Made by a program: the position numbers and the translations under genes. A DNA stretch of 64,000 nt from Streptomyces sp. Act143 (lineage in GTDB: Bacteria > Actinomycetota > Actinomycetes > Streptomycetales > Streptomycetaceae). The notes under the pieces were generated by a model, which was given only the letters and a program-made list of their open reading frames with translations, was not told the origin of the DNA and made no database searches. Below are positions 1-8,293 of the stretch, piece after piece. Each line of letters starts with the position of its first letter. The first letter of the stretch is position 1. Where the stretch lies: the NCBI RefSeq assembly GCF_003143935.1, contig NZ_QFRX01000001.1, positions 5,702,643-5,766,642 of the forward strand, given 5' to 3'.

Positions 1-1
1 G

Positions 2-3000
2 CTGGAGTGGGCGGGCAAGTCGGCGGAGGTCTTCAAGGACGAGTTCGGGGATGTCCCGAAGAACCTCAAGAAGCTGAAGAAGTCCTACGACTTGTGCGGC
101 GACGCCCTTGCCGACTTCTGGCCGAAGCTGGAGCGCGCCCAGGCCCTGGCCGACCGGGCGCTGGCCAAGGGCCGGGAGGCGCAGAGCGATCTGTCCTCGG
201 CCAACTCCCGTCTTGCCTCCGCTGATTCGTGGGTGACGCGGGCGAACAAGGAAGCCGACAAGTACAAGGACGACCCCACCGGCAGCAAGTCCGGCGGAGA
301 CAAGCCCGACGAGGGCAAGGTCCGGGCCGCCACGCGGGACGCCCAGCATGCCAAGTCCGCGCAGACCAGCGCCCAGACGGACGTCAACAACGCCGAGGGT
401 GCGCTGGCCGCGGCGAAGAAGATGGCCGAGGACGCGCGCAAGATGCGTGAGGAGGCCGCGCACACCGCGAAGACGAAGATCGACGAGGCGTCCGATGCCG
501 GTATTCAGAACCGGTCGTGGTGGGAGGAGGTCGGCGACTGGTTCACGGACAACTGGGACAACATCGTCGCCGTCTGCAAGATCGTCGTGGCGGTGGTCGG
601 TGTCATCGCGATGATCATCGGTGGGCCGATCCTCGGTGCGATCGTCCTGATCGCGGCCCTCGTCGTGCTCGCCGACACCCTCTACAAATATTCCAAGGGC
701 CAAGCCTCCCTGTGGGACGTGGGCTTGGCCGCCCTCGACTGCATACCCGGTATGAAGGGCCTGACCACCCTCGGCGGGCTCGCCAAGGGCCTGAAGGCCT
801 TCAGCAAGGTGGGGCTCAAGGGCATGGCCATGGGCGTCAAAGGCTTGGGCAAGGGCGCCCGCCGTATGCTCGGCGGCAGCAAGGGCGGATACAACCGTCT
901 CAAGAACGTCGTCTGTTCCAACGGCAGTGACCCGGTCGACATGGCCACCGGCTCGATGTATCTGCCGCAGTCGGACGTGGAGTTGCCGGGTCTCCTGCCT
1001 CTGGAGTTCACCCGGCGCGTGGCGTCCGACTACCGGTGCGGCTGGTGGTTCGGCCCGACGTGGGCCTCTACTGTCGACCAGCGTCTGGAGGTCGACCCCG
1101 ACGGCGTCGTCTTCGTCACCGAGGACGGTCTGCTCCTGAGCTACCCCCACCCGGCCGGCCCTGAGTCACCGGTCCTGCCGGACGCGGGTCCGCGGTGGCC
1201 GCTGATCCGCTTGGACGACGGCGGTTACCGGGTCCAGGACCCGGTAACCGGTCATGCCCGGCACTTCTCCCGCCCCACTGCCGACGGCATCGCGCTGCTG
1301 GAACGGATCATCGATCGCAACCAGCACACGATCACCTTCGACTACGACGAGTACGGCACGCCGCTCGCTCTGCGCCATTCCGGCGGCTACCACCTGAAAC
1401 TCACCACCGACGAAGGCCGTGTCACGGCGCTGAGCCTGGCCGGTGCTGCCGAGGACGGCGCGGATGTCGTCATCAAGCGCTATGGCTACACCGACGGGAA
1501 TCTCACCGAAACCGTCAACTCCTCTGGTCTGCCGCTCAAGTTCACCTATGACGAGCGCCTGCGGATCACGTCCTGGACCGACACCAACCACCGCAGCTAC
1601 GCCTACAGCTATGACGACCGGGACCGCTGTGTGGCGGAGGGCGGCGAGGCCGGCCACATCGCCATCACCCTCGACTACGACGGCGCCGACCCGGCCTGGC
1701 CCGACTGCCGGATCACCACCCTCACCACCGCCGAAGGCGCCGTCACCCGATTCGTCGTCAACGACAACAACCAGGTCATCGCGGAGATCGACCCGCTCGG
1801 TGGGGTAACCCGCACCACCTATGACGAACACCACCACGTCCTGTCCCGGACGGACGCCCTCGGCCACACGACGCACTACCGACGCAACGACCTCGGTCAG
1901 ACTCTGGTCATCACGTATCCGGACGAGGCGACTGCGTACTTCGACTACGGCGACCACGGCAACCCGGTCCGGACCGTCCAGGCCGACGGCAGCACCTGGC
2001 GACGGGAGTACGACGCCCGGGGCAACTGCACAGCGGTTGTCGGCCCCGAGGGCACCGTCGTGCGGTACACACATGACGACGCCGGGCGCCTGACCTCGGT
2101 CACGGACCCGCTGGGGAACACGACCCGTATCGAGACCAACCGGGCGGGCCTCACCACCGGACTCGTGGACGCGCGAGGTATGGCCGAGTGGCGTCGGTAC
2201 GACGCCTTCGGCCGGGTGGTCGCGGTCGGGGACTCCACGGGAAGCGAGGCTCGCCTGCGGTGGACCGTCGAGGGCAGGATCGGGCGGTGGCAGGGCCCTG
2301 GTGGAGCCCAGCAGGTGTGGGAGTACGACGGCGAGGGCAACTGCGTCCGCCACACGGACGCGAACGCCGGTGTCACGACGTACGAGTACACGCATTTCGA
2401 CCTGCTCGCGGCCGCGACCGGACCGGACGGCGCGCGCTACACCTACGAGCACGACGCCTCACTCCGGCTGACCAAGGTCACGAACCCCGTGGGGCTCACG
2501 TGGACGTACACCTACGACCCGGCCGGGCGCATCGTTTCCGAATGCGACTTCGACGGACGCACGGTGCGCTACGAGTACGACCCAGCCGGCCGGATCGCTG
2601 CCCGGGTGAACGCGCTGGGACAGCGGATCGCGTACCACCGCGATGTCCTCGGCCAGGTGACCGCCAAGGACGCGGACGGCGTCGTCACCCGCTACCGGCA
2701 CGACGGAATGGGCCGCCTGCTGAGCGCTGTCGGCCCGGACTCCGACGTCCGGTTCGACCGGGACGAGTGGGGCAGGATCGTCGCGGAGTCCGTCGACGGC
2801 AGGGCGCTGGCCTTTGCGTATGACGACTTCGGGCGACGCACTCGGCGGGTGACACCCGCCGGAGCGGTGTCGACGTACACCTATGACGCGCAGGGTCGCC
2901 GCAGTTCACTGAACACGTCCGGGCATTCGCTGCGGTTCGACTACGACATCGCCGGGCGCGAGGTCACCCGTGAGATCGACACGGTCCTGACGCTGCACAG

Positions 3001-4423
3001 CCGTTGGGACGCCTCGGGCTCCCTGGTGGAACAGAGCGCCGAGACGCCCCGGGGAACGGTGCAGAGCCGCCGCTACACGCACCGGGCGGACGGCCATGTC
3101 ACCGGGGTGGACGATCTGCGCAACGGGCCGCGACAGATCGAGCTGGACGTCGTGGGGCGCGTCACGGCCGTCAGCGCACGCAACTGGCGCGAGACGTATG
3201 CCTACGATGCCGCGGGTCAGCGGACCGAAGCCTTCTGGCCCGACACCCACCCTGGCGCGGAGGCCCGTGGCCACTGTGTCCGTGAGGGCACTCGGGTCAC
3301 CACCGCCGGCCGCATGAGCCACGTCTATGACGCGGCCGGCCGCATGGTGCTGCGTCGCAGGACCCGCCTGTCCCGTCCGCCCGAGACGTGGCGCTACACC
3401 TGGGACGCGGAAGACCGGCTGACATCCGTGGTCACCCCTGACGGCACGGTGTGGCGTTATCGGTACGACGTCTTCGGCCGCCGGACCGCAAAGCAGCGCA
3501 TGGCGGCAGACGGCACGTCCGTAGCGGAGGAGACCCGCTTCACCTGGGACGGCGACACTCTCGTCGAACAGACGACCGCAGGTCTTGGACTGCCGCACCC
3601 GGTCACCCTCACCTGGGACTACGACGGTCTCCACCCCGTCGCTCAGACAGAGCGGCTGTCGGACTCCGCGACCCAAGAGGAGATCGACTCCAGGTTCTTC
3701 GCCATCGTCACCGATCTCGTGGGCACCCCCACGGAACTCGTGGACGACGAAGGAAATCTCGCTTGGCGGGCCCGCTCGACCCTGGGGGGCACGACGGCGT
3801 GGCCGTCGAACAGCAGGACATACACCCCGCTGCGCTTTCCCGGTCAGTACCACGATCCCGAAACCGGGCTGCACTACAACCGCCACCGCTATTACGACCC
3901 CGAGAGCGGCCACTACGTCACCCCGGACCCGCTCGGCCTGAGCATGGCCCCGCACCCCACGGCCTATGTGCCCAATCCCTGGGCGGGCACGGACCCCCTG
4001 GGGCTTGGTCCCTATGAGGTCTTCTACCGGGTCATGTCGGAGAAGGAGTTCGCACGCCTGGGGCCCAAGGGAGAGATCAACGTCCGAGGCGAGAATTTCG
4101 TGACGCAGGAGTCCGACTACGTCACCGGGATCGCGGAGCGATTCGCCCGCCGGGGCGGGCGGAACGCCCAGAAGTACACCCACCTCGTGCGCTATGAGAT
4201 GCATCCCGGCACCAGAGACGCGCTCATCGCGGCCGGTCGAGGGTCCGGTGACAACATCGCCGCGATCCGTGAGGCCTACGGCCTGCATCTGGACGAGATC
4301 GGGGAGAGCGTCAACTTCGTGCACGTGAAGATGGAGCGAGGGGGGCTGAACTTCGGACTTCGCTCGGGGTCCGTTGATGTGTTCAACTCGAACATCCTGA
4401 GATCGACCCACGAACTGCTCTAG
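2..4423 (+). CDS. Rhs/YD-repeat polymorphic toxin, 5' end outside window
   Basis: The frame is open from base 2, so the TTG at 92 is not a true start and the N-terminus lies outside the window. In order it shows an alpha-helical, Lys/Ala-rich segment like WXG100/T7SS-secreted toxins, two adjacent hydrophobic segments near bases 560-700, a DUF6531-like start of the Rhs shell near 900-1010, and many YD repeats (for example YDERLRITSW, YDAAGRMV). The Rhs core signature (FPGQYHDPETGLHYNRHRYY) lies near 3835-3900 and ends in DPLGL. A variable tail of about 137 residues begins near 4009 and should be the toxin. Its opening FYRVMS and later FVTQ resemble the first strands of ADP-ribosyltransferase-like toxin domains, but this is a weak match and the toxin class is unproven. 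The next gene is the probable immunity partner. Rhs shells enclose and release the C-terminal effector. Confidence 0.9.
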   Translation: MEWAGKSAEVFKDEFGDVPKNLKKLKKSYDLCGDALADFWPKLERAQALADRALAKGREAQSDLSSANSRLASADSWVTRANKEADKYKDDPTGSKSGGDKPDEGKVRAATRDAQHAKSAQTSAQTDVNNAEGALAAAKKMAEDARKMREEAAHTAKTKIDEASDAGIQNRSWWEEVGDWFTDNWDNIVAVCKIVVAVVGVIAMIIGGPILGAIVLIAALVVLADTLYKYSKGQASLWDVGLAALDCIPGMKGLTTLGGLAKGLKAFSKVGLKGMAMGVKGLGKGARRMLGGSKGGYNRLKNVVCSNGSDPVDMATGSMYLPQSDVELPGLLPLEFTRRVASDYRCGWWFGPTWASTVDQRLEVDPDGVVFVTEDGLLLSYPHPAGPESPVLPDAGPRWPLIRLDDGGYRVQDPVTGHARHFSRPTADGIALLERIIDRNQHTITFDYDEYGTPLALRHSGGYHLKLTTDEGRVTALSLAGAAEDGADVVIKRYGYTDGNLTETVNSSGLPLKFTYDERLRITSWTDTNHRSYAYSYDDRDRCVAEGGEAGHIAITLDYDGADPAWPDCRITTLTTAEGAVTRFVVNDNNQVIAEIDPLGGVTRTTYDEHHHVLSRTDALGHTTHYRRNDLGQTLVITYPDEATAYFDYGDHGNPVRTVQADGSTWRREYDARGNCTAVVGPEGTVVRYTHDDAGRLTSVTDPLGNTTRIETNRAGLTTGLVDARGMAEWRRYDAFGRVVAVGDSTGSEARLRWTVEGRIGRWQGPGGAQQVWEYDGEGNCVRHTDANAGVTTYEYTHFDLLAAATGPDGARYTYEHDASLRLTKVTNPVGLTWTYTYDPAGRIVSECDFDGRTVRYEYDPAGRIAARVNALGQRIAYHRDVLGQVTAKDADGVVTRYRHDGMGRLLSAVGPDSDVRFDRDEWGRIVAESVDGRALAFAYDDFGRRTRRVTPAGAVSTYTYDAQGRRSSLNTSGHSLRFDYDIAGREVTREIDTVLTLHSRWDASGSLVEQSAETPRGTVQSRRYTHRADGHVTGVDDLRNGPRQIELDVVGRVTAVSARNWRETYAYDAAGQRTEAFWPDTHPGAEARGHCVREGTRVTTAGRMSHVYDAAGRMVLRRRTRLSRPPETWRYTWDAEDRLTSVVTPDGTVWRYRYDVFGRRTAKQRMAADGTSVAEETRFTWDGDTLVEQTTAGLGLPHPVTLTWDYDGLHPVAQTERLSDSATQEEIDSRFFAIVTDLVGTPTELVDDEGNLAWRARSTLGGTTAWPSNSRTYTPLRFPGQYHDPETGLHYNRHRYYDPESGHYVTPDPLGLSMAPHPTAYVPNPWAGTDPLGLGPYEVFYRVMSEKEFARLGPKGEINVRGENFVTQESDYVTGIAERFARRGGRNAQKYTHLVRYEMHPGTRDALIAAGRGSGDNIAAIREAYGLHLDEIGESVNFVHVKMERGGLNFGLRSGSVDVFNSNILRSTHELL

Positions 4424-4481
4424 CCGTACGCGAGGGGGGCCGTGGTGTCAGCAGCAAGCAGCGCGAGGAGAGCAAGAACGA

Positions 4482-5045
4482 ATGCCGGACGACAGCGCAG
4501 CCGAGAGCGCACGGGTGGAGCGCGTCGAAGCGATCCTCACCGGGGGCTACATCGGACGGGACAAGGCCGCGGAGGTGGCGGCGAAGGTCCCTGAGGCTCG
4601 GGACAGGATCCTTGGCTGGCTCGGTGCCGCGGCCGACGCCGAGGACTGGCGCAGGTTCGAGAGGCTCGCGGCTGCCGCCGTCCACCTGCACCCGGACGGC
4701 CTCGCCCCGATCCTCGTCCGGGCGCTCGCTGCCGACGCGACCGGCGTGAACAGCGAAGACCTGGTCGACATGCTCGGAGAACTGCGGGCTCCCGAGGCTG
4801 TGGAGGCGATCGGTCGCCTCGTGCACCGGCGGCGGGATGTCGACGGCCCGTTCTTCCCTCTGTGCATCAAGGGAATTCAGGCCCTCGGGGAAATCGGCAC
4901 ACCCGACGCGGAACAGTTCCTGACGACCGTCGCCACGAGCGCGCCGGGCGAGTGGCCCGACCCGCTCCGTTGGCACGCGGCGGAGCAGCTCGGGATCGAG
5001 GACGAGTTGGGGTTCGACGAGGACGAGATGCTCGGTGGAGTGTGA
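4482..5045 (+). CDS. HEAT-like repeat protein, probable immunity to the Rhs toxin
   Basis: Encodes 187 residues, acidic, with no signal peptide, so probably cytosolic. Paired helices with recurring Ala/Leu patterns suggest HEAT repeats (APEAVEAIGRL, IQALGEIGTPDAEQFL). The ATG at 4482 follows an AGGAG at 4466-4470. The gene lies 58 bases after the Rhs stop on the same strand, the usual place for an immunity gene in polymorphic toxin loci, and HEAT-type folds are known among such immunity proteins. Immunity function is inferred from position and fold, not shown. It could also be a generic scaffold protein. Confidence 0.75.
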   Translation: MPDDSAAESARVERVEAILTGGYIGRDKAAEVAAKVPEARDRILGWLGAAADAEDWRRFERLAAAAVHLHPDGLAPILVRALAADATGVNSEDLVDMLGELRAPEAVEAIGRLVHRRRDVDGPFFPLCIKGIQALGEIGTPDAEQFLTTVATSAPGEWPDPLRWHAAEQLGIEDELGFDEDEMLGGV

Positions 5046-5102
5046 CGCGTGAAGGTGTGATCCGGGCGCAGAAATGATGGCCTGCCGGGTGGAGCAGCGG
5101 GA

Positions 5103-5164
5103 TCTGACGGCGACCGAGGGGTCCCGGGCCGTCGGCCGACGCGGGCGTCCGTACCGCCGTCAGA
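5103..5164. terminator. Bidirectional hairpin between convergent genes
   Basis: A 10-base perfect inverted repeat (TCTGACGGCG at 5103-5112, CGCCGTCAGA at 5155-5164) encloses a second palindrome CGTCGGCCGACG at 5130-5141. It lies between the convergent HEAT-protein and lipoprotein genes, so it can end transcription from both sides. There is no U-tract, as is usual in Streptomyces. Confidence 0.65.
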
Positions 5165-5176
5165 CGCACGGCCCGT

Positions 5177-6193
5177 TCACCGGGAATCGACGTGCTGCCA
5201 GTCGAGAGCCGTGATCCGGGCGGTCTTCGGGGTCAGTTCCGCCATCCCCTTCCCCTCGAACCTGTCGGTGATCAGGTCGCCCCTGACGGCGCCGAGCGCG
5301 GACTGCTCATCGCTGGGCACGAGTGACCGGCTGGAGCGGTAGGCCTCCTTCACCAGGATTTCCTGGGTGTGCGCGAGCGGGAAGAGGGCGAGGACGCCAC
5401 CGTCCGCGGTCCGGAGCGCGAACACGCTCGGGTCGGCCGGGGTCTTGGCGAAGAACTTCTTCGTGGCGATGCCGTCGGCCGTGCCGTTGGTGCTGCTGTC
5501 CTTGTACGTCTTCTCGGCCTCCTTCACCGGTGCCGTGGAGGCCAGGTTGCTGCCCGCCTTCGCACCCCCGGTCTGGAGCAGGTCCTCGTAGGCGGCGCCG
5601 ACGTCGGACGGGGCGAGCTTGCCGACCTTCGCGTCGGGGTCCACGGCCTCGGCGAGGCCGTTCTCGTCGACCGCGAGCTTCGGGAGCGCTTCCCCGTCCT
5701 CGGCCCACACGGTCAGCACCACCTTGTAGGCGCCGTCCACCTTGTCGAAGACCACGAACGTCGAGGCGTGCCCGGCGTCACTGGACTTGGCCTGGACGAC
5801 GAACCAGTCACCCATGCCCTTCGCCGGGATCACGTACTGGCGGTCCTGGTAGGAGAAGGGGGAGCGGTATGCCTTCTGGTCCTTCTTCGAGAAGGTCGGC
5901 ACGAGGGTGTAGTTCGCCTTGTCCATGGCGTAGAGCTGCCCGGCCTCGACCGTGCCGAGGAGTTCCTTGTCCAGCGTCGCGTTCGCCTTGTTGTTGACCT
6001 TCTCGTAGTTGTCCACCACCGCGGCGGCGGCCTTCGCGGTCAGTACGCCCTGAGGCGCGGCGGCGCTCGCGGACGCGTCACCGTTCGCGCCGTCGGCATC
6101 CGAACCACCGCCGCACGCGGTGAGCGTGACCGCGGTGGCGATGCCGAGCGCGGTCGTGGTCAGGCGGCGGCGTGAGCTGGACGGGAACGTCAT
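5177..6193 (-). CDS. Lipoprotein of unknown function
   Basis: Encodes 338 residues. The ATG at 6193 is chosen because it gives a typical lipoprotein signal: basic SSSRRR, a hydrophobic stretch and lipobox LTAC with Cys about 27, followed by GGGSDAD. The frame stays open upstream, but that part is Arg/Gly/Pro-rich shadow sequence of the next gene. The mature part is Lys/Ala/Thr-rich and has no domain I can name. It contains KKDQKAYRSPF and FVVFDKVDGAYKVVLTVW, which look like a beta-rich exported domain of the kind seen in Streptomyces lipoproteins. It is the last of three minus-strand exported-protein genes and lies 65 bases after the previous stop. Confidence 0.85.
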   Translation of the reverse strand: MTFPSSSRRRLTTTALGIATAVTLTACGGGSDADGANGDASASAAAPQGVLTAKAAAAVVDNYEKVNNKANATLDKELLGTVEAGQLYAMDKANYTLVPTFSKKDQKAYRSPFSYQDRQYVIPAKGMGDWFVVQAKSSDAGHASTFVVFDKVDGAYKVVLTVWAEDGEALPKLAVDENGLAEAVDPDAKVGKLAPSDVGAAYEDLLQTGGAKAGSNLASTAPVKEAEKTYKDSSTNGTADGIATKKFFAKTPADPSVFALRTADGGVLALFPLAHTQEILVKEAYRSSRSLVPSDEQSALGAVRGDLITDRFEGKGMAELTPKTARITALDWQHVDSR

Positions 6194-6258
6194 CGGGGTC
6201 TCTTCTCCTGGGGGGAAGGTCGGAGCGGCGGAGCGAGGAACGGTCGGTCTCTCCCGCG

Positions 6259-7314
6259 TCAGCGGTTGATCGCCTGGATCTCCTGGACGTTCATGTCCTG
6301 CGTCGTCTCGAACGTGCCGTCGGGCAGGTCGCCGCCGGTGCCGTCCGAGCCCTCCCAGGTGATCTGCCAGGTCACGGAGGCGGACAGGTGGTACGGCGTG
6401 CCGTTCGTGGCCTTGAGGTAGCGGATGCCGCAGGGCGGGGTCTTGTCGGCGTCGCCCTTCGCGTACGGCGTGCCGATGCTGCCGTCGTCGTTGATCGCGC
6501 AGTCGCCGGAGGCGGGGTAGGTCTCCGCGTCCTCCGTGCCCGGATCGAGGTGCAGGGCGACCGGCTTGGCCGCCGTCTCCGCCCACAGGCCCGTGTCGGG
6601 GAGCTCGGCGCGGACCTTGACCTCCTGGAACGTGCCCTTGTCCAGCCAGACCCAGGTAGGCAGGTTCACCGTGGACTTGGTGGCCGGCTTCAGCTCGATC
6701 TCGGTGTCGGGGACCTTCACCTTGTTGTAGGCGTAGTCGGCGAGGGTCTCCGGCGTGGGCGCGTTCGGATCGTCGGGGATTTCGCCGGCGTTCTGCCAGA
6801 ACATGAGGCGGTTGCAGAGAGATGTGTCGTCGATGTCGGCGACGTCCGGGGCGACACCGTGCCAGAAGTGGCCCTTCTTGCCGATGTTGTAGTTCTTGTA
6901 GCCCGTCACGGTCGCCGGAGTGCCGAAGTAGTTGACGGCGTCCTTCTCGTCCTTGAAGTGGTCGGTCCACAGGCTCGATCCGATCCATCCCTGCCGGATG
7001 CTGACCTGGCCACTGCCGTCGGTCTCCGCGAAGGACTTCAACTGTTCCGGCGTGAAGAGGGGTTCGTACCAGCAGGGTGGAGGCTCCCAGTTCACGTCCG
7101 TGGACGAGAGGGTGCCCTGCCTTCCCCCGGTCGGACCGCTCTTCTGGGTGACCCTGATCCTGGAGTACGAGGCGGAGGCGGCCAGTTCGGTGCCGTCGGC
7201 CTGGCCTCGCGTGTCAGTGCCTGCTTCTCCGATCGCTTCTGCGGGCGTCGAGCCCAGAAGGGCCACGGCGAGCGATCCGGCGATCAGGGGTGTCAGCCGG
7301 TGTCGCAGGCTCAC
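6259..7314 (-). CDS. Secreted protein of unknown function
   Basis: Encodes 351 residues. The GTG at 7314 overlaps the TGA of the upstream gene (GTGA, 4 bases), which fixes the start and suggests translational coupling. The N-terminus is a Sec signal (SLRHRLTPLIAGSLAVALLG, then an A-x-A site near residue 26). The mature part is Trp- and Asp-rich with several Cys residues (PPCWYEP, LCNRLMFW, GDCAIND, PPCGIRYL) that could form disulfides. Near its C-terminus SASVTWQITWEGSDG looks like a beta-sandwich strand set. I do not recognise the family. It probably acts outside the membrane together with its two lipoprotein neighbours. Confidence 0.85.
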   Translation of the reverse strand: MSLRHRLTPLIAGSLAVALLGSTPAEAIGEAGTDTRGQADGTELAASASYSRIRVTQKSGPTGGRQGTLSSTDVNWEPPPCWYEPLFTPEQLKSFAETDGSGQVSIRQGWIGSSLWTDHFKDEKDAVNYFGTPATVTGYKNYNIGKKGHFWHGVAPDVADIDDTSLCNRLMFWQNAGEIPDDPNAPTPETLADYAYNKVKVPDTEIELKPATKSTVNLPTWVWLDKGTFQEVKVRAELPDTGLWAETAAKPVALHLDPGTEDAETYPASGDCAINDDGSIGTPYAKGDADKTPPCGIRYLKATNGTPYHLSASVTWQITWEGSDGTGGDLPDGTFETTQDMNVQEIQAINR

Positions 7315-7955
7315 TTGGAGCACCCGCCTCGCTCGGAGTGCACGGACGCGTTCTGCCAGACACCCTGGGCGTTCTTCGCGAGGGAGACCGTGTAGGAGAC
7401 GTAGGGGTTCGTGCCCGCCGGATTCCCCTCGACCTTGCCGGTCTTGAGGTTCCTGGTCTGTGCGGCGCTCTCGTCGGTGCAGTAACTGAGTGACGCTCCT
7501 CTGCCGGTCTTGGCCACGCTGACCTCGGGCGCGAAGGCGGGCAGCTTGCCGATGACGGTGAGGTGCTTGTCCGTGTAGGACTTGATCCACTGCCTGGTCT
7601 GCCCGACGACGCCCTCTGTGTCGTAGAAGGCGACGGCCTCGCTGTCAGGGTCGCTCGCGATGATCGCCGCGTATCCGGCCCGGACCTCTTCCTTGGCGTC
7701 GTCGAGCACCGCCTGCTCGACGGGGTCGCCGCTCGACCAGTTTTCGAAGGTGAGCTGGAAGCTGCTGGGGATGGTGATCTTCGGGCGCTCGACGCCAGGC
7801 GACGCCGACGCGGAAGCCGACGGGCTGCTGGACCCGGTGTCCGCCCCCTTGATGTCATCCGGCGACTTGTCGTCGCCCCCACCGCACGCGGAGAGCAGAA
7901 GCGCCGCCGTCGTGGCGAACGCGGCGGCGGTGATGGGCAGGGTGCGGCGGGCCAC
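7311..7955 (-). CDS. Lipoprotein of unknown function
   Basis: Encodes 214 residues from the ATG at 7955. It has a clear lipoprotein signal ending LLLSAC with Cys about 24, followed by GGGDDK and a Ser/Ala linker (SSSPSASASASPG). The mature part of about 150 residues has an N-terminal helix pattern (AVLDDAKEEVRAGYAAIIAS) followed by alternating strands, as in the NTF2-like or SnoaL-like exported proteins common in actinobacteria; that likeness is only an impression. First gene of the three-gene minus-strand group and divergent from the LysM-BTAD gene. Confidence 0.85.
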   Translation of the reverse strand: MARRTLPITAAAFATTAALLLSACGGGDDKSPDDIKGADTGSSSPSASASASPGVERPKITIPSSFQLTFENWSSGDPVEQAVLDDAKEEVRAGYAAIIASDPDSEAVAFYDTEGVVGQTRQWIKSYTDKHLTVIGKLPAFAPEVSVAKTGRGASLSYCTDESAAQTRNLKTGKVEGNPAGTNPYVSYTVSLAKNAQGVWQNASVHSERGGCSK

Positions 7956-8293
7956 GATGGATCTCCCCCGAGGATTGGCGATTGCAACGGGGAACGAAGC
8001 TATCAGGGGCAGGTGATGTGGCCTTGAGAGGCCGTGGGGGATTGTGTGGGGAACGTGAGGGTGTCGCGTGGCGATTGCGAACGATGCGCATGACCCTCGG
8101 TCGAAAACGGGGCAACTCCGGCCTGTCCGGCAGGTCGTGAGGAAGTGAGTGGCAGGGGGGACGGTGAGTTGTCCACAGGGCCTGCCCGCTCTTCGACGCC
8201 GTACATAAGATCTCTGTACGCTCAGTGGACTTCCGTACTCCCTCGTAACTCCCTCGTATCCACCTCCTCCTCACACGACCCAGGACACCCGCC
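7956..8293. promoter_or_regulatory. Divergent intergenic region with promoter and DnaA-box-like site
   Basis: This 338-base gap separates the minus-strand lipoprotein group from the plus-strand LysM-BTAD gene. TAAGAT at 8206-8211 is a good -10 candidate for the plus gene; no convincing -35 is seen. TTGTCCACA at 8170-8178 equals the Streptomyces DnaA-box consensus. I see no gene in the gap. Confidence 0.45.

Noticed and set aside
92..94. TTG as start of the Rhs gene
   Set aside because: The frame is open to the window edge and the helical N-terminal segment continues upstream.
1166..2452. Long minus-strand open frames across the Rhs gene and elsewhere
   Set aside because: They are shadows of high-GC coding DNA on the other strand, with Arg/Val/Gly-rich products and no ribosome binding sites.
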